From Halapricum desulfuricans (GTDB taxonomy: Archaea; Halobacteriota; Halobacteria; Halobacteriales; Haloarculaceae): a stretch of DNA of 64,000 bases. How positions within the stretch are numbered: position 1 is the stretch's first letter; each line of letters starts with the position of its first letter. Position numbers and translations under genes: made by a program. Shown here one piece after another: positions 8,509 through 16,859 of this stretch. Below the pieces are notes generated by a model. That model did not search any database and was not told the DNA's origin. It was given only the letters and a program-made list of their open reading frames with translations. Location of the stretch: positions 1,039,030-1,103,029 of the forward strand of contig NZ_CP064788.1 of NCBI RefSeq assembly GCF_017094525.1, given 5' to 3'.

Positions 8509-10383
8509 ATGTTCGACAGGGTACGGACAGTCGTCCCGGGCGTAATCAGGCGACGCTATGCCGTCAAGTTCGGGATCGTGATTCTCGTTATTGGACTGGT
8601 AATCGGGGCCGTCGGACTCGGCGGGACGTCGCTGATGGCCGAACAGGTTGAACAGAGCGTGAACAGCGACTTCGAATCGACGGCGACGTCTGACGCGCTG
8701 ACACTGGACAACTGGCTCGAATCGAATGCGGCCGAGATGCGAACACTCGAACGGAATCTCCCCGATTCCGGAGCGAGTGACAGTGCGATCAACGAGTACT
8801 TGCAGACTCATCAAAACGATCTCTCGGACCGATCGGTGCTGACGCTCGTACACGTAGTCGACACAGAGACGAGCACGATCGAATACTCTTCGCGCACAGC
8901 GATGAGAGGGGAGACGTTCGACGAGGAGGCGGTCGGCTGGTCCGGCGAACCCGACTTCGAAACCGGTGACGTCGGCGTCTCCCCGCTGTATGTCGCCGAG
9001 GACGACTACCACGCGATCGCGTTCATGAAAGACCTTGAGGGAGATCAACGGCTCGTCGCGGTCTACGACGCCGAAGACGTGGGCGACGAGATCCTGTCTG
9101 GCGGAGCGAATCCCGAGTACAGTTCCTCGGAGACGGTCGTGGTCGACAGCAGTGGCACAATCGTGATGGCGGACGCGAGACTCGGCGAAGCGGTCGGCGA
9201 ATCGTATCCAAGCAAGAGTCCCGCACTCAAGCGCGTCCGGCAAGTCGAAGCACGGACGGTGAGCGAATCGACCACCGTCGCACCCGAGCACGTGCACGAC
9301 AGCGCGCTCGCCCCTGCAGCAGAACATCTGGTCGGGTTCGCGCCGTCAGGGCCACGGAGCGCACCGGATTTCGGTAGCGACTGGGTCGTCCTCGTTCACG
9401 CACCGAGCGACGAGGCATACGGGTTCGCCGGGACGCTCGAAACCTACGGACTGTACGCGACGCTGCTTGGGATCCTGCTTGCTGGACTGATCGGGGCGGC
9501 AGTCGGCCGGAACACGGCGGCTTCGGTCAATCGGCTCACCGACCGGGTCGAGGAGATGGAAGACGGGAATCTCGATGCGGATTTTTCGACCGGACGGGTC
9601 GACGAGATCGGCCGTCTCTACGACGGGTTCGCGAACATGCGTGACGCGCTCAAACAGCAGATCAACGAGGCCGAACAGGCCCGCAAGGAGGCGGAGGTCT
9701 CGCGGGCGGAAGCGATGGAGATGTCGAACTACCTGCAGGAGAAGGCCGACGAGTACGCCCGGATCATGCAGCAGTGTGCCGCGGGCGATCTCACCCAGCG
9801 GATGGAACCCGACGGCGAGAACGAGGCGATGGACCGCATCGCGGGCGAGTTCAACGAGATGATCGACGAACTGGAGAAGACGACCGGCCAGCTCAAGAGT
9901 TTCGCCGACGAGGTCGAAACCGCCGGTGAGGTCGTCCAGACCTCCTCCGAAAGCGTCCGCGACGCCTCCGAACAGGTGGCTGATTCCATCCAGAAAATCT
10001 CCGACGACGCCCACGATCAGAAAGAGCGTCTGCAGGAAATCTCCAACACGATGGACGACATCGCGCGCGACCTGGAGACGTTCGCCGCCGACAACGACGT
10101 CGACTTCGGCGAGTCGCTGGACCGCATCGAGGAGGTCGCCACGACGCTCAACGACGTCGTCGAGTTGAGCGAACAGACCATGGCCGAGTCCGAGAACGTC
10201 GCTGGCGCCGCCGAGGAACAGGCCGCCGAACTCAACGAAGTCACCCAGCGCGCCGAAGACCTCTCCCGGTACGCCCGCCCGCTGAAGGAAGTCCTCGACC
10301 GCTTCGAGACCGAATCCGAACACGAGTTCTACTTCCCCACCGGCCCCGGCTCCGGCGAGGCGAACCTCCCCGACGAGAGGTAG
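8509..10383 (+). CDS. Htr/MCP-like transducer lacking the signalling tip
   Basis: Membrane protein of 624 residues. TM1 is about residues 20-42, an extracytoplasmic sensor about 43-310 (Cache-like by layout), and TM2 about 313-333. Two HAMP segments follow (about 334-388 with EEMEDGNLDADF, and about 415-455 with CAAGDLTQRM), then a helical part to about residue 605. The helices resemble the outer ends of the methyl-accepting bundle (SSESVRDASEQVADSIQKIS; ENVAGAAEEQAAELNEVTQR). The expected hairpin tip that binds CheA/CheW (consensus like EQTNMLALNASIEAARA) is absent; the two arms meet through a short turn near NDVDFG. The C-terminus ends with a Gly/Ser tail. It therefore probably does not drive CheA in the normal way. 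Confidence 0.85.
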   Translation: MFDRVRTVVPGVIRRRYAVKFGIVILVIGLVIGAVGLGGTSLMAEQVEQSVNSDFESTATSDALTLDNWLESNAAEMRTLERNLPDSGASDSAINEYLQTHQNDLSDRSVLTLVHVVDTETSTIEYSSRTAMRGETFDEEAVGWSGEPDFETGDVGVSPLYVAEDDYHAIAFMKDLEGDQRLVAVYDAEDVGDEILSGGANPEYSSSETVVVDSSGTIVMADARLGEAVGESYPSKSPALKRVRQVEARTVSESTTVAPEHVHDSALAPAAEHLVGFAPSGPRSAPDFGSDWVVLVHAPSDEAYGFAGTLETYGLYATLLGILLAGLIGAAVGRNTAASVNRLTDRVEEMEDGNLDADFSTGRVDEIGRLYDGFANMRDALKQQINEAEQARKEAEVSRAEAMEMSNYLQEKADEYARIMQQCAAGDLTQRMEPDGENEAMDRIAGEFNEMIDELEKTTGQLKSFADEVETAGEVVQTSSESVRDASEQVADSIQKISDDAHDQKERLQEISNTMDDIARDLETFAADNDVDFGESLDRIEEVATTLNDVVELSEQTMAESENVAGAAEEQAAELNEVTQRAEDLSRYARPLKEVLDRFETESEHEFYFPTGPGSGEANLPDER

Positions 10384-10517
10384 TCGATGGGGAATACCTA
10401 GTCAAAAAATAACATTATATCTTGCCAGCACCGGATCCGTGGTATCGCTGTCAAACTGTGTGAGCGACCAGACGCCCTTCATCGAGCCGATTTCGAACGA
10501 TAATGTCGAAAACTAAA

Positions 10518-10556
10518 CATCATATGATGATTCTGAAACGCGTCAGAGACGTCTCT
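10518..10556. promoter_or_regulatory. Two perfect 12-bp palindromes before dcd
   Basis: CATCATATGATG at 10518-10529 and AGAGACGTCTCT at 10545-10556, 15 bases apart, both perfect. They lie in the 273-bp gap between the transducer and dcd, about 75-110 bases upstream of the dcd TATA box. Possible operator sites or transcript ends; no further evidence. Confidence 0.35.
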
Positions 10557-10627
10557 ACGGACGCCACTCGTCGATCCCGGGTCGTACTTCGAGCGTGACG
10601 ACCGGCCGTCGACGGTTTCCGGGACGC

Positions 10628-10633
10628 TTTATA
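10628..10633 (+). promoter_or_regulatory. TATA box of dcd
   Basis: TTTATA (in GCTTTATACA) lies 24 bases upstream of the ATG at 10657. Expected initiation falls on or next to the start codon, so the dcd mRNA is probably leaderless, as is common in haloarchaea. Confidence 0.6.
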
Positions 10634-10656
10634 CATCGGGGGTTCGGAATACCTGT

Positions 10657-12681
10657 ATGATCCTTTCGGACGCGGACATTCTGCGACGCCTGGAGGAGGG
10701 GGATCTGGTGATCGAACCGCTCGACGATCCGGACATCCAGATCCAGCCCGCCAGCGTCGATCTCCGCCTGGGACGGGAGTTCCTGGAGTTCCAGCGAACG
10801 AACATCCCCAGCATTCACCCGAACAGCGAGCAGGAAGTCGAGGAGTACGTCGAGGAAACTGTCGTCGAGGAGAGTGAAGAGTTCATCCTCCATCCCGGCG
10901 ATTTCGTGCTCGGCACGACACACGAGCGCGTCGAGATTCCGGACGATTTGATCGCCCACGTCGAGGGGCGGTCGTCGCTGGGCCGGCTGGCGATCGTGGT
11001 CCACGCTTCACTCCCGTACGACGAGGAAGTGTTCCTGTGGACGCCAGCGGATGGATTCGGGTTTTACGAGATCGGTGACATCGTCGAAAACGAGCGCCCA
11101 GCGCGAGCTGTGGCATTCGATCCGCAGACACTACGGGTTAGTACGCACCGTGTTACCGATTACATTACGAACCCAACACAACGGATCTACCGAGTGACAC
11201 TCGACTCGGGACGACAGATTCACGTCACGAAAGATCACAACCTGTTCACACTCGATAGAGACGGTGGCGTCACCCGGATCCCCAGTGAGGACGCTGAGGG
11301 AACGCAGGTCATGGTCCCGAAGCAACTCCCTGGATCGCCGACCGAGCATCGTTCGATCGACGTTCTCGATCACGTTGAGCCGACGGAAACGACGTTATAT
11401 GCCACAGACGGGTTCGGATTTGTCGATTCCGCGGGAATGGCACAGGGTTCGGAACGACATTACGATGCCAACGGAAGCGCGCCGATGGAAGCGGTACCGA
11501 AGATCACAATGCCAGACGATGTCGAAGTCGCGTTCCGACAGAGCGACTATCGTCTCCCGCGTGAACTCCCGTTGACCCGCGAATTCGGTTGGATGCTCGG
11601 GTTCTATATCGCAGAAGGGTCGGCTCGACGAAAGCAAATTCAGGTAGCAAACACCGAACGCCAGTATCTAAACCGATTCAGGGAGTTCTTCGCACAGTAC
11701 GACGCGTCGATCTCGATTCGGCAAACGGATGATCTCACTCGACTCACTGTCTGTTCGGCGCTCTGGTCTGCGGTTGTTCGTAGCCTCGCAGGGGCTGGCA
11801 GCGAGAAAACGATCCCCGAGTCAGCATTTGGTTGGCCCCGTGACACCCTCGAAGGGCTGCTTGAAGGGTTGCTCGATGGAGATGGGTGCCGTCGCGACGA
11901 GCGTGATACGTTCTACACTGCTAACGAGGAGCTGGCGAACAAGGTCATGTATCTCGCGGCTCGCCTTGGGAGGGGTGGCTCTCTCTACAGCAGGGAACGG
12001 AAACAATATATCGAGATAAGCGATGTCGAATGGGAGGGGGAAATGTGGAGCGTCGACGTGAGTGGTGAACGGCACAAGCGAGGTCAGTATGTACCCGTTC
12101 CGAGTCGCTATCTACGCGAACTCCGGAAGCGGGCTGGTCTCACGATGGACGAAGCGGCAGAGCTGATGGGTTATTCGTCGAAGTCCAGTATTTCCAACGT
12201 CGAGAACGAGGAGTACGATACCATCAAGCGCGATACGCTCCGTCGATTCTGTGACGCGTACAGTGGAACTGGCGTCGAGACGACGCGATTGGATCAGATA
12301 CTCGATGGTGGTGTTCGGTTCGAGGAAGTCGTATCCGTAGAAGAGACAGAACGTGTCGAACCGACATATGACCTCGAGGTCCAGCCCAACGGCGAGACTA
12401 TCGAGAACTTCCTTGGCGGGCGTGGCGGCGTATTCCTCTCGAACACAGCCGGACTCTGCGACCCGGGATACAACGGCCAGATAACCCTCGAGCTGTCAAA
12501 TCTCGGGACCGCACCGGTCGCACTCTCGCCCGGGATGCGGATCTCGCAGCTGACGTTCACCGAGCTAAAATCGCCGGCCGAGCGACCATATGGCGAGGAA
12601 CGCGGGTCGAAATATCAGGATCAGGAAGGGCCACAGGCGTCGAAGATACAGGGCGATCGGGAGTTCGGAGGCGACCAATGA
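10657..12681 (+). CDS. dcd: dCTP deaminase interrupted by an intein
   Basis: 674-residue precursor. Residues 1-117 and 597-674 join to a 195-residue dCTP deaminase, the usual haloarchaeal length. It makes dUTP from dCTP for dTMP synthesis. N-extein features are [17 protein letters not shown] and [18 protein letters not shown]-extein features are [20 protein letters not shown], carrying the conserved catalytic-loop glutamate (ITLEL), and [20 protein letters not shown]. The intein sits between VVHA and TAG, inside the active-site loop, so splicing is required for activity. The 3' end of the gene is the source of a 63-bp tandem duplication. Leaderless start is likely. Confidence 0.93.
   Translation: MILSDADILRRLEEGDLVIEPLDDPDIQIQPASVDLRLGREFLEFQRTNIPSIHPNSEQEVEEYVEETVVEESEEFILHPGDFVLGTTHERVEIPDDLIAHVEGRSSLGRLAIVVHASLPYDEEVFLWTPADGFGFYEIGDIVENERPARAVAFDPQTLRVSTHRVTDYITNPTQRIYRVTLDSGRQIHVTKDHNLFTLDRDGGVTRIPSEDAEGTQVMVPKQLPGSPTEHRSIDVLDHVEPTETTLYATDGFGFVDSAGMAQGSERHYDANGSAPMEAVPKITMPDDVEVAFRQSDYRLPRELPLTREFGWMLGFYIAEGSARRKQIQVANTERQYLNRFREFFAQYDASISIRQTDDLTRLTVCSALWSAVVRSLAGAGSEKTIPESAFGWPRDTLEGLLEGLLDGDGCRRDERDTFYTANEELANKVMYLAARLGRGGSLYSRERKQYIEISDVEWEGEMWSVDVSGERHKRGQYVPVPSRYLRELRKRAGLTMDEAAELMGYSSKSSISNVENEEYDTIKRDTLRRFCDAYSGTGVETTRLDQILDGGVRFEEVVSVEETERVEPTYDLEVQPNGETIENFLGGRGGVFLSNTAGLCDPGYNGQITLELSNLGTAPVALSPGMRISQLTFTELKSPAERPYGEERGSKYQDQEGPQASKIQGDREFGGDQ
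11008..12444 (+). other. Intein with LAGLIDADG endonuclease and an HTH domain (Dcd precursor residues 118-596)
   Basis: 479 residues. First residue is Ser (SLPYDEEV). Splicing block B is visible as [17 protein letters not shown] (T-x-x-H). Two LAGLIDADG-like motifs are visible: [13 protein letters not shown] and [13 protein letters not shown]. Between the endonuclease and the C-terminal splicing block there is a Cro/C1-type helix-turn-helix ([20 protein letters not shown] ... SISNVENE, about residues 484-535 of the precursor). Block F/G reads [10 protein letters not shown] ... GGVFLSN followed by Thr+1. The residue before the terminal Asn is Ser, where His is usual. Both endonuclease motifs keep an acidic residue, so nuclease activity is plausible. 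Confidence 0.9.
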
Positions 12682-12809
12682 GCCGAGTCTCGTCTCGCGG
12701 AGATGTCGCCGAGAAACGACGTGGAGTTCGGAGGCGACCAATGAGCCGAGTCTCGTCTCGCGGAGATGTCGCCGAGAAACGACGTGGAGTTCGGAGGCGA
12801 CCAATGAGC
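12661..12809. repeat. 63-bp tandem repeat, 2.4 copies, derived from the dcd 3' end
   Basis: Copies begin at 12661, 12724 and 12787 (partial, to 12809). The two full copies are identical. Each begins with the last codons of dcd (GAGTTCGGAGGCGACCAATG), including its TGA stop, and continues through the trailing sequence. Only the first copy terminates dcd; the others lie in the gap before the thiR-like gene. The pattern fits replication slippage. Confidence 0.9.
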
Positions 12810-12853
12810 GGACGCGAGCACTGCGAGCGATCGATCAGCAGAGGTGATCAGTA

Positions 12854-13750
12854 GTGCGGTTCATCGAAGAGGTCGTCGTCGAGGAGTTCCTCCCGACGTT
12901 CAGGTCACTGCTCGCGGAGGCGCTGCGCGAGCGCGGGCTGACCCAGAGCGAGGTCGCCGACCTGCTGGGGATCAGCCAGAGCGCTGTCTCGAAGTACGCC
13001 CACGGCGAGGTCGAGCGCAACGAGCGATTGCTCGAGGACGACCGGCTGGCGGAACTCGTCGAACAGTTGGCTGACGGGCTGGCCGCCGGCGAGATGACGT
13101 CCGTTCAGGCACTGGTCGAGGCAGAAGTGTTCGTCCGGCGGCTCGAGCGCGGGGGCCTGCTGGCGAAACTGCACGAGGAGTCGTTCCCGCCGCTGGCCGA
13201 CTACGAGGACGAGTTCGACATCCACGACCCCGACAGCCAGCTCCGGCAGACAGAACGCGTGCGCTCGTCGCTGCGGCGCGGCCTGCGCGTCCTCGAGAAC
13301 ACGAGCGGGTTCGCGGGATTGATCCCGGCAGTGGGATCGAATCTCGTGGAGTGTCTGCCGGACGCCGAGGGGATCGATGACGTGGCCGCCGTGCCGGGCC
13401 GGATCCTCGACCTGAAGGGGCGAGCGCACGTCCCCGGCGAGCCCGAGTTCGGCGTGAGCGAGCACGTCGCCGGCGTGTTACTCGCCGCCCGAACGGCCGG
13501 AAACGACGCCCGGGCGGCGCTGAACGTCAGGTACGACCCGGAGACGATCGAGCAACTGCAAGCGCAGGGACTGACGACCGCACAGTTCGACATCGAAGGC
13601 GAAATCGGGCCGGCAATCGGCGACGCGCTGGCCGAGACCCCCGACGCGGACGTGCTCTACCAGACCGGCGGATTCGGCGTCGAGCCGGTCGTGTACGTTC
13701 TCGGCCCGGACGCACCGACCGTCGCCGGGGTCGTCCGGGATCTCGTCTGA
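12854..13750 (+). CDS. thiR: ThiR-type transcription regulator: HTH plus ThiN (thiamine phosphate synthase-like) domain
   Basis: 298 residues, starting at a GTG. A Cro/C1-like HTH is at about residues 14-50 (LAEALRERGLTQSEVADLLG, SQSAVSKYAHGEV), followed by a linker. The C-terminal ThiN domain spans about residues 125-298 (AVGSNLVECLPDAEGIDDVA, VPGRILDLKGRAHVPGEPEF, AARTAGNDARAALNVRYDPE, YQTGGFGVEPVVYVLGPD). In archaea this HTH-ThiN architecture is known as ThiR, a thiamine-pathway repressor sensing thiamine phosphate; the standalone domain is a thiamine phosphate synthase. Whether this copy keeps enzyme activity cannot be read from sequence. It lies downstream of dcd and overlaps nothing; the following methyltransferase starts one base after its stop. 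Confidence 0.87.
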   Translation: MRFIEEVVVEEFLPTFRSLLAEALRERGLTQSEVADLLGISQSAVSKYAHGEVERNERLLEDDRLAELVEQLADGLAAGEMTSVQALVEAEVFVRRLERGGLLAKLHEESFPPLADYEDEFDIHDPDSQLRQTERVRSSLRRGLRVLENTSGFAGLIPAVGSNLVECLPDAEGIDDVAAVPGRILDLKGRAHVPGEPEFGVSEHVAGVLLAARTAGNDARAALNVRYDPETIEQLQAQGLTTAQFDIEGEIGPAIGDALAETPDADVLYQTGGFGVEPVVYVLGPDAPTVAGVVRDLV

Positions 13751-13751
13751 C

Positions 13752-14420
13752 ATGGGTAGCGACGACGCGACCCGTGTCACCGACTTCTACGAGCGACTGG
13801 CCGAGTGGTACGACCCCCTCGCGACCGCGCCGGTAGTCCGTGGCTGGCGGGCGATGGCGGCGGACGAACTGTCGCTGTCGCCCGGTGATACCGTCGTCGA
13901 GATGGGCTGTGGAACGGGCGCGAATCTGCCGTACCTGCGCGAGCGCGTCGGCCCCGGGGGACGCGTCGTCGGGGTCGATCTCACGCCGGGGATGCTCGAG
14001 CAGGCCGGGAAACGCATCGAACGTGCCGGCTGGACGAACGTCTCGGTCTGTCGCGGCGACGCGGCCCGGCCGCCGGTCTCGGAGGCCGACGCCGTGCTCG
14101 GGTCGTTCGTCGTCGGGCTGTTCGACGAGCCCGCGACGGTCGTGGATCGCTGGCTCGACGTGCTCCGGCCGGGCGGTCGAATCGTGATCCTGGAAGCGAC
14201 TCGAAGCGATCGTACGGTTGCCACCCCGCTTAACCTCGCGTTCCGACTGTTTCTGCGGTTCTCCTCGCCGGGCGGCTGGACGCGATGGCGCTCGCCGGCC
14301 GTGGAACTCGATCGGAAAGTCACCGCGGCACAGGTGGTCGTCGCCACACGGACCGTCGAGCGGCAGTATCGAACCGTCGGGTGCGGGCTCGTTTCAGTCA
14401 CGTCCGGCCGATTGAAGTGA
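13752..14420 (+). CDS. Class I SAM-dependent methyltransferase (UbiE/COQ5-like)
   Basis: 222 residues. SAM-binding motif I is VVEMGCGTGANLPYL at about residues 47-61, followed by the acidic end of strand 2 (VVGVDLTPGMLEQAGKR). Motif II/III region is ADAVLGSFVVGLF and the post-I loop DVLRPGGRIVILEATRSDR is typical of UbiE-like enzymes. Substrate unknown. It begins one base after the ThiR-like gene and is probably cotranscribed with it. Confidence 0.85.
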   Translation: MGSDDATRVTDFYERLAEWYDPLATAPVVRGWRAMAADELSLSPGDTVVEMGCGTGANLPYLRERVGPGGRVVGVDLTPGMLEQAGKRIERAGWTNVSVCRGDAARPPVSEADAVLGSFVVGLFDEPATVVDRWLDVLRPGGRIVILEATRSDRTVATPLNLAFRLFLRFSSPGGWTRWRSPAVELDRKVTAAQVVVATRTVERQYRTVGCGLVSVTSGRLK

Positions 14421-14626
14421 CACACCCGGTTCGGGTCGCGCTTCGAGACGAAAGCGACCGGATCCCAGCGGATGTCCGGAGGTCAGGTAGCCCATTCATA
14501 GTGACCGTTGTATGTCCGTGCCGGATCGACCGCCCGAGGGCGGTCGTACCGGTAAGTCGCTACAATAATCACGATGATACTGCCGGTGGACGGTTCCGAA
14601 CTGTAGGGAGTATCGTCGCCGGCAGG

Positions 14627-15280
14627 ATGAAATACGTCGGGCGAGAACGGCCCCACGTGAGCGACGAACGCCCCCCGGAGGACGTAGAAGCTACCTGTCC
14701 GCGCTGCGGGGCGTCAATCGGCGACCACGACGGATCGTGTCCATCCTGTGGGCTCGTCTTTCTCGATGACGACGGCCGATTGACCGACGAAACCGCGACG
14801 GCACTGTTTGAGGACAGTGATCTCGACCTCGACACGCTGGATCTGTCCGGGAACGAGTTGTACACTCCGCGGTGGGTTCGACTGCTCGTCGGACTGGCGA
14901 TCAGCGCACCGCTGGCTCCGCTCGTGGCGTTTGTCGCCGGATCGATCGTGTCGTTCCCGCTGTGGGTCGGAAGTCTCGTCTTCGCGTTGGGCTGGGCACT
15001 GCCGGCGGTGTTTCTCTCGCGGCTGGCGCTCCCGAGCGCGATCGTCGCCGCCGGACTCGTCGTCCTCGGTTCGACGCTCGTGGTGACCCCGCCCGTGATT
15101 GTCGCTGGACGTACACTCGTCGGCTCGAACGCCGAGACGATCGGTGCGTTTGGGCCCGACGCCTGGACTGCTCAGGCCGCGTTCCTGACAGTCGGGGCCG
15201 TCGTCCTCGTACTCGGTGCGTTCCTCTATCGGTACGTAAAACGCAAACGCGACGCGTGGGCCGAAGCGGGCACCCGGTGA
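14627..15280 (+). CDS. Zinc-ribbon membrane protein
   Basis: 217 residues from the ATG at 14627; a GTG at 14657 is an alternative. The N-terminus holds a double CxxC zinc ribbon (CPRCGASIGDHDGSCPSCG). A linker follows and then four hydrophobic segments (about LLVGLAISAPLAPLVAFVAG, FPLWVGSLVFALGWALPAVF, AIVAAGLVVLGSTLVVTPPV, AAFLTVGAVVLVLGAFLYRY). A basic end (KRKRDAW) suggests the C-terminus is cytoplasmic. I recognise no family beyond this layout. The next gene is convergent. Confidence 0.75.
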   Translation: MKYVGRERPHVSDERPPEDVEATCPRCGASIGDHDGSCPSCGLVFLDDDGRLTDETATALFEDSDLDLDTLDLSGNELYTPRWVRLLVGLAISAPLAPLVAFVAGSIVSFPLWVGSLVFALGWALPAVFLSRLALPSAIVAAGLVVLGSTLVVTPPVIVAGRTLVGSNAETIGAFGPDAWTAQAAFLTVGAVVLVLGAFLYRYVKRKRDAWAEAGTR

Positions 15281-15324
15281 ACGCGGTTCGCACGACTGCC
15301 GAGCGCGACGCCGGGCGGACCGTC

Positions 15325-16266
15325 CTATCGATCCGATTGCAACTCCTCGACCAGCTGCTTGATCGCCGTGTGATGATTGCGAAGTAACTGGTTTTGCTTG
15401 TCGACGGCGGCCGTCAATTCGTCGAGTTGTGCTTCGATCCGTTCCAGATCGGCCGGAGTCATGGCCGCGTCGACGGGCTCCGTCTCGCTGCCCGTGTCGG
15501 ACGGGCCGGTGCCGTCGACTGTATCGGTGTCGGCACGGGATCCGGGGTCGTCACCGAGGGGCCGGATCTCGCTGTCGAAGGGGTACTCGTCGTTCGATCG
15601 CGCCGCCGCTGAATCTGTCTCGTCGACCTCCGACTGGAAGCGCGACTGGAGTTGCGACAGCGACGTCACCTCGAAGTACTCGTTCAGCGCGCGTTCGAGC
15701 GCGCGCTCGACGAGCCGGGCCTCGTCGTTGGGCGTCTTGATTCGCTTCGGTCGCCCGTCGACGGACAGCACGACTTCCGTCGCGACGCGGGCCTGCTCGA
15801 AGTCGATCCCGGTGAGCGCCTCGTATTCGAAGGACTCGTACTCGCCGTCCCAGACGGCGTTGCCGACGTGCTTGACGATCCGGTCGTCGGCGACGACCAG
15901 CGTGAGCTCGCTGAATCGAAACGCCTCGACGACGCCCTCCTCAGCGTCGAGAACCCGCTCGGCACGGAGGATCCCCTCGAGGAGCAACCCGAGCACGTCA
16001 CGGGTCGCGTCGGCCGGCACCGTCAGCGACTGTTCGTCGTCGACGTATTCGAAATGAAACTTCGTTTTCCGTCGCCCCTCAGACAGCTCGAGCCGTTCGA
16101 CATCGTGGGGGTAGTCGGTAACGCGCTCGTCGCTGAGCAGGCCGTCCGCCCGGTAGAGCAGCGTCCGGGTCGGGGTCAGACAGAGCAGATCGTCGTCACC
16201 CAGCGCGAGTCCGGCCTGTACGTCCTCGTTGCCAAGGTGTTCGCGAACCAGTTCCGGCAGTTCCAT
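15325..16266 (-). CDS. Conserved haloarchaeal protein, DUF7115-like
   Basis: 313 residues from the ATG at 16266 (MELPELVREHLGNEDVQAGL). Two similar PH-like halves appear likely: LALGDDDLLCLTPTRTLLYR and FRFSELTLVVADDRIVKHVG. A low-complexity acidic linker follows (about residues 225-265) and then a C-terminal coiled coil (LERIEAQLDELTAAVDKQNQ). No catalytic motif or membrane segment. I link it to the DUF7115 family by its N-terminal wording and length, with moderate certainty. Cytoplasmic scaffold or sensor is possible; function unknown. Confidence 0.7.
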   Translation of the reverse strand: MELPELVREHLGNEDVQAGLALGDDDLLCLTPTRTLLYRADGLLSDERVTDYPHDVERLELSEGRRKTKFHFEYVDDEQSLTVPADATRDVLGLLLEGILRAERVLDAEEGVVEAFRFSELTLVVADDRIVKHVGNAVWDGEYESFEYEALTGIDFEQARVATEVVLSVDGRPKRIKTPNDEARLVERALERALNEYFEVTSLSQLQSRFQSEVDETDSAAARSNDEYPFDSEIRPLGDDPGSRADTDTVDGTGPSDTGSETEPVDAAMTPADLERIEAQLDELTAAVDKQNQLLRNHHTAIKQLVEELQSDR

Positions 16267-16382
16267 ACCGCCTGTGTGATCTGCCGGGAGCATAAATCCG
16301 CGGGCTGTGCCAACGGATCGCGTAGCCGTCGGGCGACGAAGATGAGAAGGTTAAAGAGCGACACTCTGCTACCATCGGATGC

Positions 16383-16526
16383 GCCCGGGTGGCTTAGCTG
16401 GACATAGCGCCGCACTCATAGGGTTTCACTCTGAACGCGGCACCATCCCGGCATGCCCGTCGAGGCGCTGTCGAGCCTCGGACCTGGGTCATGCGGAGAT
16501 CGAGGGTTCGGAGCCCTCCCCGGGCA
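16383..16526 (+). tRNA. Elongator tRNA-Met (CAT) with a 70-nt intron
   Basis: Acceptor GCCCGGG (16383-16389) pairs with CCCGGGC (16519-16525); discriminator A at 16526. D arm GCT/AGC at 16392-16408. Anticodon stem CCGCA (16410-16414) pairs with TGCGG (16492-16496); anticodon CAT at 16417-16419. The T arm is GAGGG-TTCGGAG-CCCTC (16502-16518). The anticodon loop is interrupted after position 37 by bases 16421-16490. Intron-bearing elongator tRNA-Met genes are known in haloarchaea. CCA is not encoded. A TTAAAG promoter element lies near 16350. Confidence 0.93.
16421..16490 (+). other. tRNA-Met intron
   Basis: Seventy bases between anticodon-loop positions 37 and 38. It can fold back (GCATGCCCGTCGAGG-type and CCTCGG segments) to give the bulge-helix-bulge cut by archaeal splicing endonuclease. 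Boundaries follow from restoring a 7-base anticodon loop. Confidence 0.8.
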
Positions 16527-16859
16527 TTTTCATTTCGTCACTCGCTCCGTCGAGTGACAACGCAAGAAATGGGTCGTGTCGCAAAGTCCTCTAGAGTTCA
16601 GTAGTGACTGGGTCCCGTGAGGAACGGGACGCCTCCGGTGTCCACCCACGAGGTGTCCCAGGCACGCCACAATCGACGTGCGGCTCACGATCGGCATCGA
16701 CGAGGATAAGACGGTACCGCTCGCCACGCTTGCCGAGTTCGTTACCTGGCTATCGATATGGCTGAGGTGACTGTTGCCCTCAACGACGCGAACGCAACGA
16801 GCGCTATCAAGGCGCTTCTGTAACGACTGGCGTTACTGCTCGATCACGCCGTTTTTGGC
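16527..16859. other. Intergenic region (333 bp) with a hairpin
   Basis: No convincing gene. A perfect hairpin GTCCCGT-GAGGA-ACGGGAC lies at 16612-16630. A T-run follows the tRNA at 16527-16530. A short plus-strand frame around 16757 has no recognisable family. Its position beside a tRNA would fit decayed inserted DNA, but nothing proves it. Confidence 0.45.

Noticed and set aside
12661-12809. Regular repeats considered as a CRISPR array
   Set aside because: Units are contiguous 63-bp copies without spacers and derive from the dcd gene end.
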